A stretch of DNA of 64,000 nt, from contig NZ_CP019650.1 in assembly GCF_001999945.1 (NCBI RefSeq), positions 1,116,001 through 1,180,000 on the forward strand, given 5' to 3'. Below are positions 9,616 through 19,595 of this stretch, piece by piece. Below the pieces are notes generated by a model. That model did no database searches and was not told where the DNA came from. It saw only the letters and a list, made by a program, of their open reading frames with translations. The position numbers and the translations under genes were made by a program. The stretch is from Microbulbifer agarilyticus. Its GTDB lineage: Bacteria; Pseudomonadota; Gammaproteobacteria; Pseudomonadales; Cellvibrionaceae. Positions within the stretch are counted from its first letter, which is position 1. Each line of letters starts with the position of its first letter.

Positions 9616-10521
9616 TTACTTGCCGTTTTTCGGCCCCTCAATACCTTTTGGCCATTTCTTTGTCTCGGTGGCCGGTGCCGGATCGATTGGGAAGCTCCGT
9701 CCGTTTGGTCCCTTGCCAGGATCGCCATCGGACCAGATGCGTTCCACCCACAACGCCGTTCCACCGGCAACCGCCGCCGGCATCACAAAGATGTTCAGGA
9801 TCGGCACCATCTTCGCCAGCATCACACTGCCGCCAAAACCGAGGGTGGTGAATTTTTTGCGCATCAGCACGCTTTTCAGTTCGCTGAAAGAACGCTGATG
9901 GTTATCCAGCGGGTAATCCACATACTGAATCGCCATACACCAGGCGCCCCAGAGTGCGCCGAGCAGGGCAGGGATAAATACGGTCCAGCTGGTGAGCAGG
10001 GCGATCACAAAGATCACGATACCCCAGCCAATAAAGTACATCAGCTTGCGCAGTTCCCGGCCGAGGGTGCGGAAGACCATGCTGTGCAAGGCTTCCGGGG
10101 GCGGCGGGTGGCCGGTCAACAGTTCTTCGACTTTCTCTGCCAGCAGGCCGTTAAACGGGGCGGCGATGATGTTGGTGATAATGCCGAACAGGTAGCCGTA
10201 TACGAAGAAGAACAGCAGCACGACAACAATGGCGATTAACCAAGCCAGCCACTGGAATACGCTTGCCGCCCAGTCTGCGCCGGTGGCGAGAATGGCGCGC
10301 CACCAGGACATGTTGGAGGTGTCTACCGGGGTGTCGGTGAGTAGGCTGCCGATGTAGCGGCCGAGGTCGTCGAACTGGCTGATCATCACGAAGCCCAGTG
10401 CGATAAACAGCACCAGATTGATGAGCAGAGGGATGATAATGAACGGGCGCAGCTCTTTTCGGGTAAGCAGCTGCGCCCCCCGGATCAGTGCGTGTACGCC
10501 ATGTGCCGGGTTGGAAGTCAT
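9616..10521 (-). CDS. cysZ: Sulfate transporter CysZ
   Basis: CysZ is an inner-membrane sulfate-uptake protein that feeds assimilatory cysteine synthesis. The N-terminal segment (GVHALIRGAQLLTRKELRPF) and the EI24-type helices match the family; helices lie near residues 25-50, 90-120, 150-190 and 235-260. The protein is 301 residues, about 45 longer than the E. coli form, with an extra Pro/Lys/Gly-rich cytosolic tail. It follows the PA4642-like gene after 3 bases, so they are probably cotranscribed. Confidence 0.9.
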   Translation of the reverse strand: MTSNPAHGVHALIRGAQLLTRKELRPFIIIPLLINLVLFIALGFVMISQFDDLGRYIGSLLTDTPVDTSNMSWWRAILATGADWAASVFQWLAWLIAIVVVLLFFFVYGYLFGIITNIIAAPFNGLLAEKVEELLTGHPPPPEALHSMVFRTLGRELRKLMYFIGWGIVIFVIALLTSWTVFIPALLGALWGAWCMAIQYVDYPLDNHQRSFSELKSVLMRKKFTTLGFGGSVMLAKMVPILNIFVMPAAVAGGTALWVERIWSDGDPGKGPNGRSFPIDPAPATETKKWPKGIEGPKNGK

Positions 10522-10524
10522 GGG

Positions 10525-10821
10525 TTACTGCGCTCCCGCGGCCTTCAGGATTTCTCCGTACTCGGCACCCTGTTCGTGCTCGCCAATGCGCGCCAGCAAG
10601 GTCTGGCCTTCCGGGCTCTGGCTGTTCAGGTCGAGGCCCTGTTCCTTGAACAGGCGCACGAAGGTTTCAAAATTTTCTGCTTTCATGCCGCGATATGCGC
10701 GCTCCAGCAGGTAGAAGTCGCGGTTAAACCCTTCCGGGGCTTCACCTTCGAGAAAGCCGGCGATACGTGCATCGTCGAACACTTCACCGAGAACTTTTTG
10801 TTTGTCTTTTTTCAGGCTCAC
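10525..10821 (-). CDS. PA4642-like conserved small protein
   Basis: A 98-residue soluble, charged protein that resembles the uncharacterised Pseudomonas PA4642 family. Motifs include MSLKKDKQKVLGEVFDD at the start and GFLEGEAPEGFNRDFYLLERAYRG in two overlapping parts of the middle. No catalytic or metal-binding pattern was seen. The gene lies directly upstream of cysZ with a 3-base gap. Its function is unknown; family recognition rests on memory of the Pseudomonas homologue. Confidence 0.75.
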   Translation of the reverse strand: MSLKKDKQKVLGEVFDDARIAGFLEGEAPEGFNRDFYLLERAYRGMKAENFETFVRLFKEQGLDLNSQSPEGQTLLARIGEHEQGAEYGEILKAAGAQ

Positions 10822-10866
10822 TTATTAATTCCTTGCGTGGTCTGTTGTAGCTCTTGTCTGGACACC

Positions 10867-10901
10867 ACCGGAGGTGGGGTGATACCACCAATGCCTCCGG
10901 T
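10867..10901 (-). terminator. GC-rich hairpin downstream of gatB
   Basis: ACCGGAGG and CCTCCGGT pair as outer arms, with further partial pairing inside (TGGGG/CCACCA). It lies just past the gatB stop on the minus strand, without a strong T run. It could end the gatCAB transcript or protect its 3' end. Confidence 0.4.
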
Positions 10902-10920
10902 CTCAGTCCCAGTCTCAACC

Positions 10921-12384
10921 TCAGAGTAGGGCGTCCAGTTTCTCTTTCAGGATCTTGTTGATCATCTGCGGGTTCGCCTGGCCTTTGGACGCCTTCATGA
11001 TCTGACCCACAAAGAAGCCCATCATCTTGGGGCGCTTATCCGGATCGGCGTTGCGGTAGTTATCTACCTGCGCAGTGGAGGCGGCAATCACATCGTCCAC
11101 CAGCTTCTCGATGGCGCCGGTGTCGGAGACCTGCTTCAGCCCTTTGGCTTCAATTACGGCATCCGCGTCACCATCGCCATTGGCCATCGCCTCAAACACC
11201 TGCTTGGCGATTTTTGAGGAGATGGTTCCGTCCTTGATACGCGCAATCAGGCCCGCCAAATGCTCGGCGTTTACCGGGGACTGTTCAATAGATTTTTCTT
11301 CGCGGTTCAGTAGTGCCGCGAGTTCACCCATCACCCAGTTGGCCGCCAGTTTGGCTTCGCCACTTTTTGCCGCAACCTGCTCAAAGTAGTTTGCAGTGGG
11401 GCGCTCCTGAGTCAGCTGGTCTGCGTCGTAGGCAGACAGGCCGTATTCCTTTTCAAAGCGTGCGCACTTTGCGTCTGGCAGTTCCGGCAGATCGCCGCGC
11501 ACCTGTTCCACGTATTCGTCCGACAGTACCACCGGCAGTAAGTCCGGGCAGGGGAAGTAGCGGTAGTCGTTGGCCACTTCCTTGCTACGCATGGAGCGGG
11601 TTTCGTTCTTGTCTGCATCGTACAGGCGGGTTTCCTGTACCACCTTGCCGCCGTCTTCGATCAAATCGATCTGGCGCTGGGCTTCTACCTTGATCGCCTT
11701 CTCGATAAAACGGAAGGAATTCAGGTTTTTGATCTCGGCACGGGTGCCCAGCTCTTCCTCGCCCTTGAGGCGTACGGAAACGTTGGCGTCACAGCGCAGC
11801 GAACCCTGGGACATGTCGCCGTCGGAAATGCCCAGGTAAGTCACAATGCTGTGGATCTTTTTCAGGTAGGCCACGGCCTCGGCGGCGCTGCGCATATCCG
11901 GCTCGGATACAATCTCGATCAGCGGGGTGCCGGCACGGTTCAGGTCAATGCCAGACATGCCGTGGCCAGTATCAAAAACAGCATCGTGCAGGGATTTACC
12001 TGCATCTTCTTCCAGGTGGGCGTGGTGCAGGCGCACGGTCTTGCTACTGCCGTCTTCCAGGTGGATCTCGACCTGGCCTTCGCCAACGATCGGTTGTTCC
12101 AGCTGGGTGGTCTGGTAGCCCTTGGGCAGGTCCGGGTAAAAATAGTTTTTGCGCTCGAAAACGGAGCGCTTGCCGATTTCCGCGTTCATCGCCAGGCCAA
12201 ACATCACTGCAAAGCGGAAGGCTTCTTCATTGGGTACCGGCAAAGTGCCGGGCATGGCCAGGTCTACCGCGCAGGCCTGGGTGTTCGGATCGGCACCAAA
12301 TGCGGTGCTGGCGCCGGAGAAAATTTTTGATTGGGTGGCCAGTTGTACATGCACTTCCAGCCCGATTACGACTTCCCATTCCAT
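10921..12384 (-). CDS. gatB: Aspartyl/glutamyl-tRNA amidotransferase subunit B
   Basis: GatB binds mischarged Glu-tRNA(Gln) or Asp-tRNA(Asn) and activates it for amidation. The 487-residue protein starts with the family signature [13 protein letters not shown]. It has the catalytic cradle domain to about residue 290 and the helical/YqeY tail that touches the tRNA, ending [16 protein letters not shown]. It is the last gene of gatC-gatA-gatB on the minus strand, with 11 bases between gatA and gatB. Confidence 0.97.
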   Translation of the reverse strand: MEWEVVIGLEVHVQLATQSKIFSGASTAFGADPNTQACAVDLAMPGTLPVPNEEAFRFAVMFGLAMNAEIGKRSVFERKNYFYPDLPKGYQTTQLEQPIVGEGQVEIHLEDGSSKTVRLHHAHLEEDAGKSLHDAVFDTGHGMSGIDLNRAGTPLIEIVSEPDMRSAAEAVAYLKKIHSIVTYLGISDGDMSQGSLRCDANVSVRLKGEEELGTRAEIKNLNSFRFIEKAIKVEAQRQIDLIEDGGKVVQETRLYDADKNETRSMRSKEVANDYRYFPCPDLLPVVLSDEYVEQVRGDLPELPDAKCARFEKEYGLSAYDADQLTQERPTANYFEQVAAKSGEAKLAANWVMGELAALLNREEKSIEQSPVNAEHLAGLIARIKDGTISSKIAKQVFEAMANGDGDADAVIEAKGLKQVSDTGAIEKLVDDVIAASTAQVDNYRNADPDKRPKMMGFFVGQIMKASKGQANPQMINKILKEKLDALL

Positions 12385-12395
12385 GTCGCGTCTCC

Positions 12396-13850
12396 TTATT
12401 TTACTGCCGGGGCGGTTTGTTGATGCCAGTCACTGGCTTGCTGGAACTGGTGCGCCACATTCAACATGCGTGCTTCGTCCAGGTAGTTGCCAATGATCTG
12501 CAGGCCGACGGGCAGGCCGTGGGCAAAACCGCAGGGGATGGACATGCCGGGCAGGCCGGCCAGGTTGGTGGCGATGGTGTAAATGTCTTCCAGATACATA
12601 GCCACCGGGTCGGCATTCTTCTCGCCCAGCTTGAATGCGGGGTTGGGTGCAGTTGGACCCATGATGACATCGACCTTATCGAAGGCGTCGACAAAGTCCT
12701 GCTTGATCAGGCGGCGCACCTGCTGGGCTTTGTTGTAGTAAGCATCGTAATAGCCGGCAGACAGGGCGTAGCTGCCGACTAAAATGCGGCGTTTCACTTC
12801 TTCGCCGAAGCCTTCACCACGGGAGCGCATATACAGATCGCGCAGATCCGCGGGGTTTTCACAGCGGTAGCCGTAGCGCACGCCATCGAAGCGCGACAGG
12901 TTGGCGGAGGCTTCCGCCGGTGCGATTACGTAATAAGCCGGCACCGCCAGCTTGCTGTGCGGCAGGCTGATTTCCACCAGCTCGGCACCGAGTTTCTCGT
13001 ATTCCTTCAGTGCGTCCTGAACGCGGGCGCCCACTTCGCTATCGAGGCCTTCCCCGAAGTATTCACTTGGTACACCGATCTTGAGGCCAGCGATGGAGTC
13101 GTTCAGTTGCGCGGTGTAGTCCTGCACCGGGCGATCCAGGCAGGTGGAGTCTTTCGCATCGGGGCTTGCCATTACCGACAGCATCAGCGCGGCGTCTTCC
13201 GCGGTACGCGTGATCGGGCCGCCCTGGTCCAGGCTGGAGGCGAACGCAATCATGCCCCAGCGTGACACCCGGCCATAGGTCGGTTTGAGGCCAGTGGTAC
13301 CGGTCATGGCGGCTGGCTGGCGAATCGAGCCACCGGTGTCGGTAGCTGTTGCGCCCGGTGCCAGCAGTGCCGCGACCGCAGCGGCGGAACCACCGGAGGA
13401 GCCGCCGGGAATGCGCTCTACATCCCAAGGGTTTTTCACCGCGCCGTAAAAACTGGTTTCGTTGGAGGAGCCCATGGCGAACTCATCCATATTGGTCTTG
13501 CCCAGACTGATGGCGCCGGCCTGCTGGAAGTTGTCGATCACGGTGGCGTCGTAGGGCGGTACGAAGTTGTCCAGCATCTTCGAGCCACAGCTGGTGCGTA
13601 CGCCGTTGGTGCAGAAAATGTCCTTGTGCGCCACAGGTACACCACACAGGGCCGGGGCATCGCCCTGCGCCAGGCGGGCGTCGGCAGTTGCGGCCTCATT
13701 CAGTGCCTGCTCGCTGGTGACGGTGATAAAACTGTTGAACTGGCTGTCGAGCTGCTGGATGCGTTCCAGATAGTGGCTGGTGAGTTCAACGCTGGAGAAT
13801 TGTTTGTCGCGCAGGCCGCGGATGATCTCGGCGATGGTCAACTGATGCAT
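12396..13850 (-). CDS. gatA: Aspartyl/glutamyl-tRNA amidotransferase subunit A
   Basis: GatA is the glutaminase subunit that delivers ammonia to GatB through a tunnel. The 484-residue protein is an amidase-signature enzyme. It shows the Lys of the Ser-cis-Ser-Lys triad in PVAHKDIF, the Gly/Ser-rich stretch [15 protein letters not shown], and the nucleophile Ser in [10 protein letters not shown]. It sits between gatC and gatB in the usual CAB order, 75 bases from gatC. Confidence 0.97.
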   Translation of the reverse strand: MHQLTIAEIIRGLRDKQFSSVELTSHYLERIQQLDSQFNSFITVTSEQALNEAATADARLAQGDAPALCGVPVAHKDIFCTNGVRTSCGSKMLDNFVPPYDATVIDNFQQAGAISLGKTNMDEFAMGSSNETSFYGAVKNPWDVERIPGGSSGGSAAAVAALLAPGATATDTGGSIRQPAAMTGTTGLKPTYGRVSRWGMIAFASSLDQGGPITRTAEDAALMLSVMASPDAKDSTCLDRPVQDYTAQLNDSIAGLKIGVPSEYFGEGLDSEVGARVQDALKEYEKLGAELVEISLPHSKLAVPAYYVIAPAEASANLSRFDGVRYGYRCENPADLRDLYMRSRGEGFGEEVKRRILVGSYALSAGYYDAYYNKAQQVRRLIKQDFVDAFDKVDVIMGPTAPNPAFKLGEKNADPVAMYLEDIYTIATNLAGLPGMSIPCGFAHGLPVGLQIIGNYLDEARMLNVAHQFQQASDWHQQTAPAVK

Positions 13851-13925
13851 TGGAAATCCGGTTTCTTGTCTATTCTGTGGTGGCCCAAGTCGGTGCTTGT
13901 GCGGTCGGGCAGGTCAGGTCCTGGG

Positions 13926-14213
13926 TCAGTCGATGACTTTAGGGACCAGATAGAGGCCCGCTTCCGATTGGGGTGCCAGGGCGAGGAACGCTTCGCGGCG
14001 GTTGGGCTCGGTCACGGCGTCTTTGCGCAGGACCTGAACCTCATCCAGCGGATGGGCCATGGGTTCAACACCGTCGGTATTGACCGCCTGCAACTGGTCC
14101 ACCAGCTGCAATACGTCGCCCAGGCGGCTGCTGACATCGTCTATGGTTTCTTCGGAAATGGCGATGCGGGCCAGTTCGGCCAGCTTTTCAATGGTTTGCG
14201 CGTCCACGGCCAT
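13926..14213 (-). CDS. gatC: Aspartyl/glutamyl-tRNA amidotransferase subunit C
   Basis: GatC is the 95-residue clamp that wraps GatA and holds the GatCAB complex together. It begins with the helix TIEKLAELARIAIS and has the typical VDQLQAVNTDGVEPMAHP segment. It is the first gene of the gatCAB operon. The region upstream (14214-14589) is shared with the divergent mreB. Confidence 0.96.
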   Translation of the reverse strand: MAVDAQTIEKLAELARIAISEETIDDVSSRLGDVLQLVDQLQAVNTDGVEPMAHPLDEVQVLRKDAVTEPNRREAFLALAPQSEAGLYLVPKVID

Positions 14214-15624
<1,411 letters not shown>

Positions 15625-15813
15625 GTTTCCAGCTAATCCCGACACGCAGCTGGTTTCGGCCGGTCTGCGACGGCGGTGCTCATGGAGCGCTTGTCGCGTC
15701 TTGGTGACTTCCTGACGGAATACCCGGGCCGAGCGCCGCCGAATCACCCGCGTACGGATACGCGCACAGACCAATAAGAACATTATTGCTGAACAGGTCG
15801 ATGGGGGCCGCCC

Positions 15814-16653
15814 ATTAAACCGCTATTTACCCGAGGCCCGTCACCGGAATCCCGCATACTTGTGCTGGGGCTGGTGGCGACGGCGCTGATCCTGATCAAC
15901 CTCTACACCGACTGGCTAAACCCGGTGCGCGAGCGCCTTTCCAGTTTGGCTGCTCCCTTTTACTGGCTGACCGGAACTCCCTCCCGAGTAGGTGATTGGG
16001 CGGGCGAGCAGTGGCGCACCCGCGATGAGCTGCTGGATGAAAATAGCCGTCTCAAGCATCAGGTGATGTTGCTGGAGCAGCAGGCCCAGTTGCTCGCCGC
16101 GGTCCGCGCGGAAAACACCCAGCTAAAAGAATTGATGAACTCCGCCGAGAGTGTGAACCAGCGAGTACTGGTGGCGCAGGTGATCGGTGTGTCGCCGGAT
16201 CCGCTCGAGCACGTGCTGATTATCGACAAGGGCCGCAGCGATGGCGTGGTACAGGGTGCCGCGATCATGGATGCCAGCGGCCTGCTTGGGCAGGTGATTG
16301 AGGCCGGGGATTTTTCCAGTCGGGTTCTGCTGATTACCGATGCCAACCATGCGCTGCCGGTACAGGTGCTGCGCAACAGTGTGCGTGCGGTGGCCGAGGG
16401 CACCGGGGATCTGTATCGGCTCAAGTTGCGCCATCTGGCCAATACCAGTGATATCCGCGAGGGTGATCTTCTGCTGAGTTCTGGACTCGGCGGGCGCTTT
16501 CCCGCGGGCTATCCAGTGGGTGAAGTGATTTCGGTCAAACGTGACCCCGGGCGTGCCTTTGCCGAGGTGGATGTGGAGCCTCGTGGGCGCATGAACCGCA
16601 GTCGTTTTGTGTTGGCGGTACTGAATACGCCCACTGACGAGGGGCAGGACTGA
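15814..16653 (+). CDS. mreC: Rod shape-determining protein MreC, probable ATT start
   Basis: MreC is a periplasmic scaffold of the elongasome with one N-terminal membrane helix, a coiled coil (about residues 70-110, DENSRLKHQVMLLEQQ) and beta domains (LITDANHALPVQVLRN, SSGLGGRFPAGYPV). The first common start codon in frame is GTG at 15862, but the conserved N-terminus KPLFTRGPSPESR lies upstream of it. The frame is closed by TGA at 15790. Between these, the only plausible initiation codon is ATT at 15814, preceded by GGGGG six bases upstream. I therefore place the start there (279 residues). Starting at GTG 15862 would remove the KPLFTRGPS motif and part of the cytoplasmic tail. Confidence 0.85.
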   Translation: MKPLFTRGPSPESRILVLGLVATALILINLYTDWLNPVRERLSSLAAPFYWLTGTPSRVGDWAGEQWRTRDELLDENSRLKHQVMLLEQQAQLLAAVRAENTQLKELMNSAESVNQRVLVAQVIGVSPDPLEHVLIIDKGRSDGVVQGAAIMDASGLLGQVIEAGDFSSRVLLITDANHALPVQVLRNSVRAVAEGTGDLYRLKLRHLANTSDIREGDLLLSSGLGGRFPAGYPVGEVISVKRDPGRAFAEVDVEPRGRMNRSRFVLAVLNTPTDEGQD

Positions 16654-16657
16654 ACGG

Positions 16658-17137
16658 ATGGATGCCCACAATCGCTGGTTTATCCTGTTCACCGTGGTGG
16701 TTGCGCTACTGCTGGCAGTGATGCCGCTACCCACAGATTGGCTGTGGTTCCGGCCCGCATTCTGCGCGCTGGTTGTTATCTTCTGGACTACACGCATGCC
16801 CCAGGAATTGGGGGTGGGCTTTGCCTGGATGGTGGGGTTCGCGGAAGATCTGGTGACCGGGGCCACCCTCGGGGCGCATGCCCTTTCTCTGGCGGTGCTC
16901 GCCTATTTCAGCCTGTTGACCTATCGCCGCACCCGCGCGTTTAACCCCGGGCAGCAGCTGATGTGGGTATTTGTATTGGTGGGGATCAATCAGTTGCTGG
17001 GCAACTGGGTGCACAGTCTGGCGGGCAAGTCGGTGCCGGGATTGACCTTCCTGTGGCCGGCGCTGACCACGGCGGTACTGTGGCCGGTGATCACCCCCTG
17101 GCTGCACCGCACCGCTTCTAGCCTGCGGGTCCGATAG
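16658..17137 (+). CDS. mreD: Rod shape-determining membrane protein MreD
   Basis: MreD is a small polytopic inner-membrane elongasome component. The 159-residue protein has about five hydrophobic segments and the family pattern TRMPQELGVGFAWMVGFAED followed by GATLGAHAL. It follows the mreC stop by 4 bases. Its C-terminus ends in a Ser/Arg stretch. The sequence after its stop contains short imperfect tandem repeats. Confidence 0.93.
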   Translation: MDAHNRWFILFTVVVALLLAVMPLPTDWLWFRPAFCALVVIFWTTRMPQELGVGFAWMVGFAEDLVTGATLGAHALSLAVLAYFSLLTYRRTRAFNPGQQLMWVFVLVGINQLLGNWVHSLAGKSVPGLTFLWPALTTAVLWPVITPWLHRTASSLRVR

Positions 17138-17145
17138 TTTTGGGG

Positions 17146-17264
17146 CCTCTGGCTCTGACTCTGTCTCTGCCGCGAGCAGCGACCGAAATCCTGAGACCAG
17201 AGTCCCGAGTCCCGAAGTCAATATCCTGAAACCAGAGCCCCGGAACCAGAGCCCCGGAACAAAA
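17146..17264. repeat. Short imperfect tandem repeats after mreD
   Basis: The sequence alternates units such as CTCTGGCTCTGACTCTG (17146 onward) and CCGGAACCAGAGCCCCGGAAC (within 17231-17264; written overlap of the 13-base unit CCGGAACCAGAGC). The first block and the later CCAGAGCC units are complementary, so folding is possible. It is non-coding. Confidence 0.6.
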
Positions 17265-17324
17265 ACTCGACCGAAATTTGCGTTAAGTATCCTTAAGGGG
17301 CGGTTATTTTTCGAGCGTGGCCGC

Positions 17325-17330
17325 TATAAT
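17325..17330 (+). promoter_or_regulatory. Consensus -10 box upstream of maf
   Basis: A perfect TATAAT lies about 45-50 bases before the maf start. No good -35 is present at 17 bases' spacing (GGTTAT). It would let maf-rng-yhdP be transcribed separately from mreBCD. Confidence 0.5.
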
Positions 17331-17374
17331 CAGGCGTTCTGATATTTCGTCCAGCAAATACATAATCATAAGCG

Positions 17375-18037
17375 TTGCCCGTGCCACAGCCAGACACTCG
17401 ACAAGCCACCCCAGTGCCGCGCCTGCTTCTCGCTTCGGGATCCCCCCGGCGCGCCGAGCTGTTATCGCAGATAGGGGTTCCGTTTTTCTCTGCTGCCACT
17501 TCAGTAGAAGAATGTCGTCGCCCTGAGGAGTCCGGGCGGGAATATGTGCTGCGCCTGGCTCAGGAGAAGGCGCGGGCCGGTCTCGCGCAATCGGAGGTGG
17601 AAGCGGGTGCCGCCGCCTGGTCTCTGGGTGCCGATACCCTGGGTATCGTGCAAGAAGAGGTGCTGGAAAAACCGCGGGATTTCACCGACTTTCGCCGCAT
17701 GATGGGCCTTATGTCGGGTGCTGAGCACGCGGTGCTCACCGCCATTTGTCTGACCGACGGGGATCAGTCGTTCAATGCTGTGGTCGAAACCCGGGTGCGC
17801 TTTCGTGAATTGAGCGATCGTCTGATCGAAGACTACTGGAATACCGGCGAGCCTCGCGATAAGGCGGGTGGTTACGGTATTCAAGGCAAGGGCGCTCTGC
17901 TGGTGGCGTCTATTCAGGGTAGTTATAGCAATGTGGTGGGATTGCCGCTGGAGACCCTGTCGGGTTTTCTGGAGCGCGCAGGCATTCCATTCTGGCAATT
18001 TGATCGGCGCGTCGATGCAGGGATGATCGAGGAGTAG
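17375..18037 (+). CDS. maf: Maf family nucleoside triphosphate pyrophosphatase
   Basis: Maf proteins hydrolyse non-canonical or modified NTPs to monophosphates (dTTP/UTP or m7GTP subgroups). The core begins LLLASGSPRRAELLSQIG, which is the family signature, followed by LGADTLGIV with the catalytic Asp, and ends with QGSYSNVVGLPLE. Which subgroup it belongs to is not clear. The start is uncertain: TTG 17375, GTG 17381 and GTG 17414 are all in frame and none has a good ribosome site. It is followed 7 bases later by rng. Confidence 0.9.
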   Translation: MPVPQPDTRQATPVPRLLLASGSPRRAELLSQIGVPFFSAATSVEECRRPEESGREYVLRLAQEKARAGLAQSEVEAGAAAWSLGADTLGIVQEEVLEKPRDFTDFRRMMGLMSGAEHAVLTAICLTDGDQSFNAVVETRVRFRELSDRLIEDYWNTGEPRDKAGGYGIQGKGALLVASIQGSYSNVVGLPLETLSGFLERAGIPFWQFDRRVDAGMIEE

Positions 18038-18044
18038 CGGTCCG

Positions 18045-19532
18045 GTGAGTGAAGAATTATTGATCAATGTGGCGCCCATGGAGACCCGTGTGGCGCTGGT
18101 GGAAAACGGCGTGCTACAGGAGGTTTACCTGGAGCGCACCGCGAGCCGCGGAATTGTCGGCAATATCTACAAAGGCAAAGTAGTGCGAGTATTGCCGGGT
18201 ATGCAGGCGGCGTTCGTCGATATCGGCCTGGAGCGCGCTGGGTTTATCCACGCTTCGGACATTGCGCCCCTGGATGAAGAGGGTATGGAGTCCCGCGAAG
18301 GGGAGGTGGCCGATATCCGTGCACTGGTGCGCGAGGGGCAGTCGCTGGTGGTGCAGGTGGTCAAGGACCCTATCTCCAGTAAAGGTGCACGCCTCACTAC
18401 GCACTTGTCGGTTTCTGCCCGTTACCTGGTGTATATGCCGCAGACCCGGCACATCGGTATCTCCAATCGCATCGAGGATGAGTCGGAGCGAGAGCGCCTG
18501 CGCACTCTGGTTGATCTGGCTTCCACCAAGCTGGCGGACGAGGGGCTGAGCGGCGATGGCGGCTTTATTCTGCGCACCGTCGCCGAAGGGGTCAGCGAAG
18601 AAGAGTTACTGCGCGACATTCCATTTTTGTACAAGCTTTGGAAAGAGCTGGAGCAGCGCATCAAGGCAGAAAAAGAGCCCTCGATCATCTACGAGGACCT
18701 GCCGCTGTTTATGCGCGCGTTGCGGGACCTGGCTCGCCCGCATACAGAAAAGATTCGAATTGACTCGCGCGAGGCCCACGCCCGCGCGGCCAAGTTCACC
18801 AGCAAGTATGCGCCGGAAATTGCTCCGCGCATCGAGCACTATCCCGGTGAGCGCCCGCTGTTTGATTTGTACGGTGTGGAGGAGGAAATTCGCAAGGCAC
18901 TGCAAAACAAGGTGACCCTGAAATCTGGGGGTTACCTGATTGTCGAGCAGACCGAGGCGATGAGTACCATCGACGTTAACACCGGCGCGTTTGTGGGGCA
19001 CCGCAATCTCGAAGAAACCATCTTTAAGACCAATCTGGAAGCCGCCACCGCAATCGCCCGCCAGCTGCGCCTGCGCAACCTGGGCGGTATCATCATTATC
19101 GACTTTATCGATATGCAGGATACCGAGCACCAGCGTCAGGTATTGCGTACTCTGGAGAAAACGCTGGAGCGCGATCACGCGAAAAGCAGTATCACCGGTG
19201 TGTCTGAGCTTGGCTTGGTAGAGATGACCCGCAAGCGCACCCGCGAGTCCCTCGGCCAGATGCTGTGTGAACCCTGCTCGGTATGCGCGGGGCGCGGCAC
19301 CCTGAAGACTGCGGAAACTGTGTGCTACGAAATCTTCCGCGAAATTATTCGCGAAGCGCGCGCCTACGACAGCGACAAGATTATGGTGTTGGCCAGCCAG
19401 GTGGTGATTGACCTGTTGCTGGATGAGGAATCGGCCAACGTGGCCGATTTGGAAGAATTTATTGCCCGCCCGATTCAGTTTCAGGTGGAGCCTATATATA
19501 ACCAGGAGCAGTACGACATTGTACTGGTGTGA
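18045..19532 (+). CDS. rng: Ribonuclease G
   Basis: RNase G is the short RNase E paralogue that trims the 16S rRNA 5' end and degrades some mRNAs. The 495-residue protein (GTG start) opens with MSEELLINVAPMETRVALVE split across the S1-domain entry. The S1 domain spans about 35-125. The catalytic Mg2+ aspartates lie in STIDVNTGAF and IIIDFIDMQ. The zinc-link cysteines are CEPCSVC near residue 405. There is no RNase E-like C-terminal scaffold. It lies between maf and yhdP, the standard order. Confidence 0.97.
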   Translation: MSEELLINVAPMETRVALVENGVLQEVYLERTASRGIVGNIYKGKVVRVLPGMQAAFVDIGLERAGFIHASDIAPLDEEGMESREGEVADIRALVREGQSLVVQVVKDPISSKGARLTTHLSVSARYLVYMPQTRHIGISNRIEDESERERLRTLVDLASTKLADEGLSGDGGFILRTVAEGVSEEELLRDIPFLYKLWKELEQRIKAEKEPSIIYEDLPLFMRALRDLARPHTEKIRIDSREAHARAAKFTSKYAPEIAPRIEHYPGERPLFDLYGVEEEIRKALQNKVTLKSGGYLIVEQTEAMSTIDVNTGAFVGHRNLEETIFKTNLEAATAIARQLRLRNLGGIIIIDFIDMQDTEHQRQVLRTLEKTLERDHAKSSITGVSELGLVEMTRKRTRESLGQMLCEPCSVCAGRGTLKTAETVCYEIFREIIREARAYDSDKIMVLASQVVIDLLLDEESANVADLEEFIARPIQFQVEPIYNQEQYDIVLV

Positions 19533-19595
19533 TCGTCCAACCAAGACTGCGTGCGTGCGCCCGAGCATGGCCTTTCCTGTAGGAGAGTTGGCCTA

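Noticed and set aside
17196..17264. The CCAGAGCCCCGGAA units as a small CRISPR array
   Set aside because: Units are too short and nearly adjacent, with no unique spacers and no cas genes.
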